Source: Anaspis maculata
Lineage: Eukaryota; Arthropoda; Insecta; Coleoptera; Scraptiidae
Direction of reading: 5' to 3'
DNA: 64,000 nucleotides
Assembly: GCA_949128115.1 (NCBI GenBank)
Contig: OX421963.1
Location: 1-64,000 of the forward strand
Part shown: positions 58,735-64,000 of the stretch, piece by piece
Layout of the letters: each line of letters opens with the position of its first letter
Position numbering within the stretch: position 1 is the first letter of the stretch
The notes under the pieces: generated by a model
What the model saw: the letters and a program-made list of their open reading frames with translations, nothing else
The model's database searches: none
What the model was told of the DNA's origin: nothing
Translations under genes and position numbers: made by a program

Positions 58735-59155
58735 TTCCAAAGTGTTCTGAGCACAAGACACTCGTGTGCGTTGGAGTCCACCCTGTTCTGTTCGTAAAAG
58801 TGATCCACTTCTTACATGGTGATTCCTTAGGAAAGCTAGCGTTGGAGTCCACCCTGTTCTGTTTATAAAAGTGATCCACTTCTTACATGGTGATTCCTCA
58901 GGAAAGCTAAAACATGTATAATTCAAACTTTACCTATAGCTGCATTGCTGCATTAATATTTATTACGATAACTCCAAAAATGGTTTAAAACATCCCACTC
59001 TACGCCTATGCAAATGTGACAAAACACGTCAAAATGGAAATCCAAAACTTCAATTCAACTCAATAGGAATAAAATCATATAAAATGTACTTACTGGTGCA
59101 AAAGTTCTTTGTCACATGGGGTTCTCGAGTACCCGCAGGCTGAACAGGTGACCAT
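58735..59155 (-). pseudogene. THAP zinc-finger domain, two exons
   Basis: Exon 1 starts ATG at 59155 and encodes MVTCSACGYSRTP, ending at 59094 before the donor GTAAGT (59093-59088). A second exon after an AG acceptor encodes an FP dipeptide, CKKW, GWTPT and VLCSEHF. Joined in phase, this gives C-x2-C-x41-C-x2-H with the HFP, W and P landmarks of the THAP DNA-binding domain. Exon 2 exists twice: at 58916-58842 (incomplete) and 58835-58735 (complete), because of a 78-81 bp tandem duplication. A TAG follows EHFGNG near 58735. THAP domains occur in P-element and Kolobok-type transposases as the site-specific DNA-binding part. Confidence 0.72.
58758..58916. repeat. Tandem duplication, about 80 bp x 2
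   Basis: GCGTTGGAGTCCACCCTGTTCTG begins each copy (near 58768 and 58849) and each ends GGAAAGCTA. The copies differ at only a few positions (TTCG/TTTA, CTTAGG/CTCAGG). The unit carries the THAP exon 2 acceptor and the first part of the exon, so it duplicates a splice site. Confidence 0.75.
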
Positions 59156-59553
59156 TCGACCATTTAAACACTTTTGAACGCAGTTCTGTTCAAATTTCGA
59201 AATTTGTGCTGACTTTTGTGTCAGATTTGAGTACTTTGACACTTCCAAACACATTCGGGTTGCTATTGGCAATTTGGCTCTTGAAAGGAGCGACTTCCGT
59301 CGCACTTTTTTTGGCTAGCCAGAGCCTAATGCTCCTTCCTGACACTTTACCTTGTCCGATAAATGTACCTCAAAAAAACATCACTCTTACTAGTGCAGTA
59401 CTTGGATTGCATTTATTTCAATTTTTGTACCCTAATTAGCCCAATTTATTGGTCGGAGTCTGTGAGACTCCACCTCAGCAGTTGAAGGAAAATATAGAAC
59501 CTTAGTGGTTACGGGTTAAGTGGAATACCATTTCTTCTGGGATATATTCATGG

Positions 59554-60648
59554 ATGATTTTAATATCAGTTTCAAAACTCCGGCAACAGATGCATGCTCA
59601 AAGATTGAAGTCTCAAATTAAAGTCCTGAAAGATCGTGAGAAGGTTCAATCAATGGCGAAGTATACTGTTCATAAGATGAAGGCGAAAGCCTTCCATGAG
59701 CACCTGAGGAAAAAAACTGATGACATATTCAAATTCTTCTTTGACTGCCAAAAAAACCTTGTTTTGCCTTAGGTGCCACCAATCTGCTTACTATTCAAGG
59801 CAGCTGTACCAGTACAATATGACGATTTGTGAAAGGCATTCGAAAAATCAACAGACTCTGGAAACAGCTCATATTCTTACATGGTCAGAAGATCAACGTT
59901 TCAAAGGATCTAACGTAATAGCTTCCATGGTGTATTATTATCTTCGCAATGCCAATCTTCGCGGATTTGAGAAGATTCAAATGTTTTCGGAGGGCTGCCC
60001 AGGCCAAAATAAGAACATCACAATGATCGGCATGCTCGCAAAATGGCTCCTTGAAGATTCCCCTGCTAATGTAAGGTCTTTAGACTTCATATTTCCTATT
60101 GTTGGCCACTCATATGTCCCTTCTGACCGAGTTTTCGGTCCCATTGGAAAAGAACTGGAGAAAAAGGACACTATTATAGAGCCTCATCTTCATATTTTCT
60201 CAAAACATGGAACAGTAAAGATTGTTGGGGAGGATGTCCCTGTCTATGACTTCAAGTCCTCTGTTGCTGCCAATGTGAAAACTCTTGGGCAACTGCATTT
60301 TCAATTCGCACCCGCCAAACGAATGACCCCATGAAAAATAGTCATTCTGTAGTTTTGAAAGGCGAAACCACTTACAACAGTGACTTGAGATGCTTCAAGC
60401 CATTTCTCAAAAAAGGTAAAAGTTTCCACTTCCAGCCAAGTGAGCTCCCGTCGCAGGTTCCTGTTGAAGCTGAAAAACTTCAAGATGTGGGGAAACTGCC
60501 AAAACAACATTTCGGAAATGACTGGGAACAACAAAATGGACTGGACTATTACAAACAGGTGCTTCAAGGAAGAGGACTGATGACTCTTGAAGAAGATAGA
60601 GAAGATTTTGAGGAGCCACCTGTAGAAGACGATGGTTTGATGATTTGA
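59554..60648 (+). pseudogene. DUF7869-like transposase-related ORF, broken
   Basis: Three frames in sequence. 59554-59772 is a basic helical N-terminal part ending FFFDCQKNL. 59800-60334 carries SAYYSRQLYQYN, FSEGCPGQNKN, VGHSYVPSDRVFG and IFSKHGTVKI. 60331-60648 is acidic at its end. The QNKN, GHSxxPxDRxFG and QLY..N blocks match the DUF7869 family common in aphids and other invertebrates, probably an RNase-H-fold transposase domain. The usual acidic D before GC-GGQNKN is replaced here by E (SEGCPGQNKN). Breaks lie near 59775 and 60320-60335. Its 5' part is missing; the TTAA element ends 38 bp upstream and may have interrupted it. Confidence 0.65.
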
Positions 60649-60659
60649 AGAGTGTTTTT

Positions 60660-61445
60660 ACTATTTTCATGTAATTTTTGATTTAACTTGATGCAATTTC
60701 AATTTTTTATCAATGTTAGTGTTGTAATGTAACCCTCTTTTTCGATGTTATTGCTGTAGTGTATCCTGGTCATGACATCATTTTGTAGTGTAACAAGGTC
60801 TCGATGTTCGGCTGCGATCGTCGTTGTTTCTTCACTCCTTGACGTTGTTTACATTTTACCTACGTTGTGTTGTTGGGTTCTTACTCGAGATGAGAATGTG
60901 TTGTGGGGGATGAGGTTTGATTCTTGAATGAAACGCGAAGGGAATGCAAGCAAAATGAATGTTTATTGAAAATCAATGGCAAAGTTTTTGAATGAATTTG
61001 TTTCTTTTCTCAAAACACCTAACAGCAAGAAATTGACAGGGATAAAATGACACAACAAAACACATAACAAGAAAAATCATTACAAATTATTTAGACAGTG
61101 TAGGAATTTACAACAATAAAATGAATACAAAATCAGATTAACAAAACAAAACAAGAAATCATGAAACATGGCAAACTGTCAATTTGATCGCAAAGGAAAA
61201 GTGACGTATTCGCTGACAGGCACACATGGGGAAGAACACGTCAAAGAAACCCCTGTGTATAGCCTGGTTGGTTGCTAAAAAATCCCTTCCCAAATGATCT
61301 GAACAAAAGTTGAGTGTGAATGAATCATGATGAAATGACAGAGCGTCACTCCAGTTGCAGTGATCAAGTCAGCGTGAATCGGTGCTTGAACTTCTTTGAA
61401 AGATTGTTTCGTTTACAAGCTATTTACGTAACAACAAAAGGAAAC
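60660..61445. other. No gene recognised
   Basis: AT-rich, with AATAAAATG and AACAAAACA words. It may include the 3' untranslated region of the DUF7869-like gene. Nothing definite. Confidence 0.35.
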
Positions 61446-61507
61446 TTTACGCTAAGCAATTAATTTTACTTTTTTCAAACAAAAGAAGTCAAATTGATAG
61501 ATAAGTA

Positions 61508-61775
61508 AACAATAAAGGAATGATCGGTAAACAAGTAAATAAATCAGCAAGAAACAAGTGATAAATAAACAAGTGAATAAATCAGCAAGAAACAAATGAT
61601 AAATAAACAAGTAGATAAATAAACAAGAAACAAACGATAAGTAAAGGTGTAGGTAAATAAACAAGAAACAAATAAGAGATAAACAGGTAGATAAATCAAC
61701 AAGAAACCAATGCGAGATGAAGAGGTGCATAAATAAACAGGAAACAGGTGAAAGGTAAATAAGTAGAGAACTTGA
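61508..61775. repeat. 38 bp minisatellite
   Basis: Six units built on ATAAATAAACAAG and CAGCAAGAAACAAG, with RCAAGAAAC starts at 61547, 61585, 61623, 61661, 61699 and 61737, exactly 38 bp apart. Very regular in length but diverged in sequence. The long I/F/L-rich minus-strand ORFs here are a translation artefact of the repeat. Confidence 0.8.
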
Positions 61776-61789
61776 AGTTGGTCATACTT

Positions 61790-64000
61790 TTTGTAAGCAA
61801 TTGGAAGAAAGAAGTATCTATAACGCATTCGCCCGAAATTCCCCCGAAGTTACCCATTAAAAACCCCACAGAAACATACACACAAAACAGAAGAATGGTT
61901 AGTAAACAGTACAGGCAAGGGTGCGACGACTCGAGCCAACCTGTGGCCCTCTCTTCGTCGCCGACTTAATTGGAATTGAAACCCCAACGTGAATCGAAGA
62001 GGTAAATTTGGAGTCAGATGTACTTTAATGATATCCTGATGGGATGGACAAGGAATTCTCATGAAGCCTATTTTCGATGGAGTACACACGTGGGATCAAC
62101 CCACTCAGTTGCCTGCCGGTGAGAGGGCCGGACAGTCCGTCCAAGGTACTGATCAGAGCGGGGTAAAAGAAGTGAAAGCACTCCTTCAAAATTTAGTGTG
62201 TTTACATTCGTTACCGAAGGTGAACACTTATTTTCGTTAACTGCAAGATAAGTGATATTTACATTTGAGCTTGTGAATGGACATTATCGGTATTATCGAG
62301 AAACGATAGTTGCAACCACAATCATTGAGCACTCACACCACCTCCATACTTCATTTGAGCTCCAACATCCAACGTACGCATTCTTGGTGAGTAGGTTCCG
62401 TGATACTACCGAATATGTTTATAAATAAATATGCCCGTCAAAACAGGGCAGTAAAAAGAAACAAACCCGAAGTCTGAAGCAGCGGCGAAAGGATGGGAAA
62501 CTAATGTGGCGATTCCCAACAAAAACAACATTCCACAAATGCTCCGTTACACTAGGCAAACCAATAGCCGACAGGATTTCTTTTAAATAACAGCGTATCT
62601 ACAGAATGCCATCCTTTACAGAATCGCATCATAAGTAGGAACAACAAAGGATCACGTTAAACATTTTACAAAAGAGATTACATAATTCCCCCCAAATAAT
62701 AAAATGTTAGTAGATTCAACAAGGCAGATTCATACGAGAAGGTGGACCCCCCCCCCAGGACACGGAGAAGCGTGAAAGTCTTCTTTCCTCCGTTTACTTT
62801 CAGGTATAACCTGGCAATGAACAATGAAATGAGAATGAATCATCAAAAGTACTGTTCTCTACTTAGCGGCTGATTTTTGGCGTGGTGGAGTTTCTTTTTG
62901 TCGTCTTACTGTTTGTGACGTAACTTGTGAAAAAAAAAAACAATTAATGAAACCTCGAAGTACGCGCGATAGCGCGGCCTTGAGGTCACGCCATGAGTGC
63001 ACAAAAAGTACACCCACTAGATTTACGGCTTTTGCCGTCAACAATCAGATCATTTGGGAGTAGATAAATTACAAAAGCTCGAAGCAGTGCGAAGCACCTT
63101 GATTTCAAAGTGGAAAAACTGCGGGTTATGCAAGCCCGTTGATAACAAAGAGAACAAAGAGTTTCGGGTTATGTACAATAATTTCGCGGACAAAATGGGT
63201 ATCGAAATGCATGATTTGGTGAGTGGGTGGAAGCCAAAATTACGGTACAATAATCAAAGCAAAACTGACCTTAAAGACGTGAAAACGACACACACCGGAC
63301 CACTTAAAATCACGTGTTCTTCACCACAGCTGATTCTCTTCTCTCCTGCCTGCGGCTGCCGTTCGGCCGGCTCCGCCTAGCGCCATCCCCTCTCCCATCG
63401 GCAAACGCTACGAACGTCAACGACAGTACCTACTTCAGGTACCACCGTACTAACAAGACAAAGGGGGAACACCACAGTGTTCCAATAAATATTATCCACG
63501 TTTTCTCTCAATCAAAGATGAGTATTTCCTCACCTTATTCTACTGTGTTCTAGTTCCAAAACTGTCTTAATCCATTACAGTTCGTTCCATAACTACTCTT
63601 CTCCAACGTTTTCTTGCAAAACTTTTCTTATCCAACTTTTATTATTAAATAGCGCTGATATGAGTACTTGAATTATTTTTTCCTTTTATGGACGAGATCA
63701 GTATTATATTCTCTATGAACTATAGCAATGAGGATATCGCTCAGTCAATTAGTTAAGGTGACTGGTTAGTTCAGGTTAGGTTTGGTTAGCTTAGCTTTTC
63801 ATGATTCCTGGAAATTCTTCTTTTAGGATAAGATAAGTTTTGGAATTCACTCCCTCAATTATTGCGCACTTCAATTTTTCTATCTGGACTCGACCTCCGT
63901 GAGAAACCTTAAAAATGTTTTCCAGCGTATTTTCGACGCCGGAATCGACCTTCGTAAAGAATCTTGAAAAACAATTTTCCCTCGCATTTTCCAGTACCCT
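61790..64000. other. Weakly coding or noncoding end region
   Basis: No family is recognised. A 108-codon ORF at 63054-63380 (plus) encodes CGLCKPVDNKENK and DLVSGWKPKLRY, a peptide with one CxxC that I cannot place; it may be part of a transposon protein. Small hairpins occur near 62110-62130 (GCCGGTGAGAGGGCCGGAC) and 62960-62980. A C-run lies at 62748-62757. AACTGTCTTAATCC-type words at 63540-63640 echo those at 56200-56420. Confidence 0.3.

Larger units (their letters stand above)
56604..59515 (-). mobile_element. TTAA-flanked DNA transposon with THAP gene
   Basis: TTAA occurs at both borders (56600-56603, 59516-59519). The ends are inverted: CCCGTAACCACTGAGG and CCTTAGTGGTTACGGG. Each end has a subterminal hairpin, GGAGTCTCACAGACTCC on the left and GGAGTCTGTGAGACTCC on the right; a third copy at 56791-56807 lies near the left end. 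TTAA targets are used by piggyBac and Kolobok elements. A THAP domain read on the minus strand (59155-58735) and no visible piggyBac catalytic block make a Kolobok-like or novel TTAA element more likely. The catalytic core is not recognised, so this copy may be defective. Confidence 0.72.

Noticed and set aside
56604..59515. Classical piggyBac transposon
   Set aside because: TTAA and CCC ends fit, but no piggyBac transposase block is readable and the element carries a THAP domain instead; kept only as an alternative.
61508..61775. Possible CRISPR array (regular 38 bp units)
   Set aside because: No unique spacers between conserved repeats, no cas genes, and the context is animal DNA; it is a minisatellite.
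61452..61828. I/F/L-rich ORFs resembling membrane proteins
   Set aside because: Translation of the 38 bp minisatellite; 38 is not a multiple of three and all frames look alike.

Overview
The window reads as arthropod, most likely insect, nuclear DNA that is almost entirely transposable elements and inverted repeats. The reasons are an errantivirus-type Gypsy element primed by tRNA-Ser with a baculovirus-F-like env, BEL/Pao pol remnants, a LINE whose ORF1 carries a DUF4780-like domain, and many foldback elements ending in TACAGGGTG. The species cannot be named from the sequence; a hemipteran-like genome is only a guess. I recognised no intact host protein-coding gene. Nearly every coding trace belongs to a decayed mobile element.

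Layout. 280-13817: a 13.5 kb unit bounded by nearly identical 1.27 kb inverted arms with TA on both sides. It holds smaller foldbacks (1718-2402, 5146-7117, 7512-7776, 8865-10409), a tRNA-like gene inside a hairpin (4788-4858), a 430-460 bp tandem repeat, two copies of a cassette with a 118 bp repeat, and fragments of LINE 3' ends. 13818-16277 is another foldback abutting it. 16930-17940 is a broken LINE (RTE-like), 18250-19540 a foldback, and 20970-23700 a 5'-truncated BEL/Pao pol on the minus strand. 25161-32734 is a complete but inactivated errantivirus with LTRs, TSD, primer site, frameshift site, gag, pol and env. 32740-34790 is mostly unique DNA, and 34800-35426 a zinc-finger ORF. 36867-38095 is a second copy of the 5146-7117 foldback family, joined to a Jockey/CR1-like LINE (38200-40410, minus). 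41058-41340 is a BEL/Pao integrase scrap. 43024-46812 holds two adjacent palindromes. 47221-47400 is a LINE RT scrap. 48641-52890 is a Loa/R1-like LINE with a 227 bp MITE in its ORF2. 54780-55110 is a tandem repeat. 56604-59515 is a TTAA-flanked DNA transposon carrying a two-exon THAP zinc finger, followed at 59554-60648 by a DUF7869-like ORF. 61508-61775 is a 38 bp minisatellite.

The most interesting biology is in the errantivirus. Between RNase H and integrase its pol encodes a domain closely resembling the cellular ADP-ribose hydrolase OARD1/TARG1 (macro domain), with both catalytic-type residues present in the DNA although frame breaks now interrupt it. The second is the TTAA transposon with a spliced THAP domain and a tandemly duplicated exon. 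The third is the sheer number of palindromes, about a dozen. Several are nested or concentric, and insertion order can be read from target duplications and uninterrupted sister copies. Identifications rest on motifs read by eye; no alignment or database search was run.
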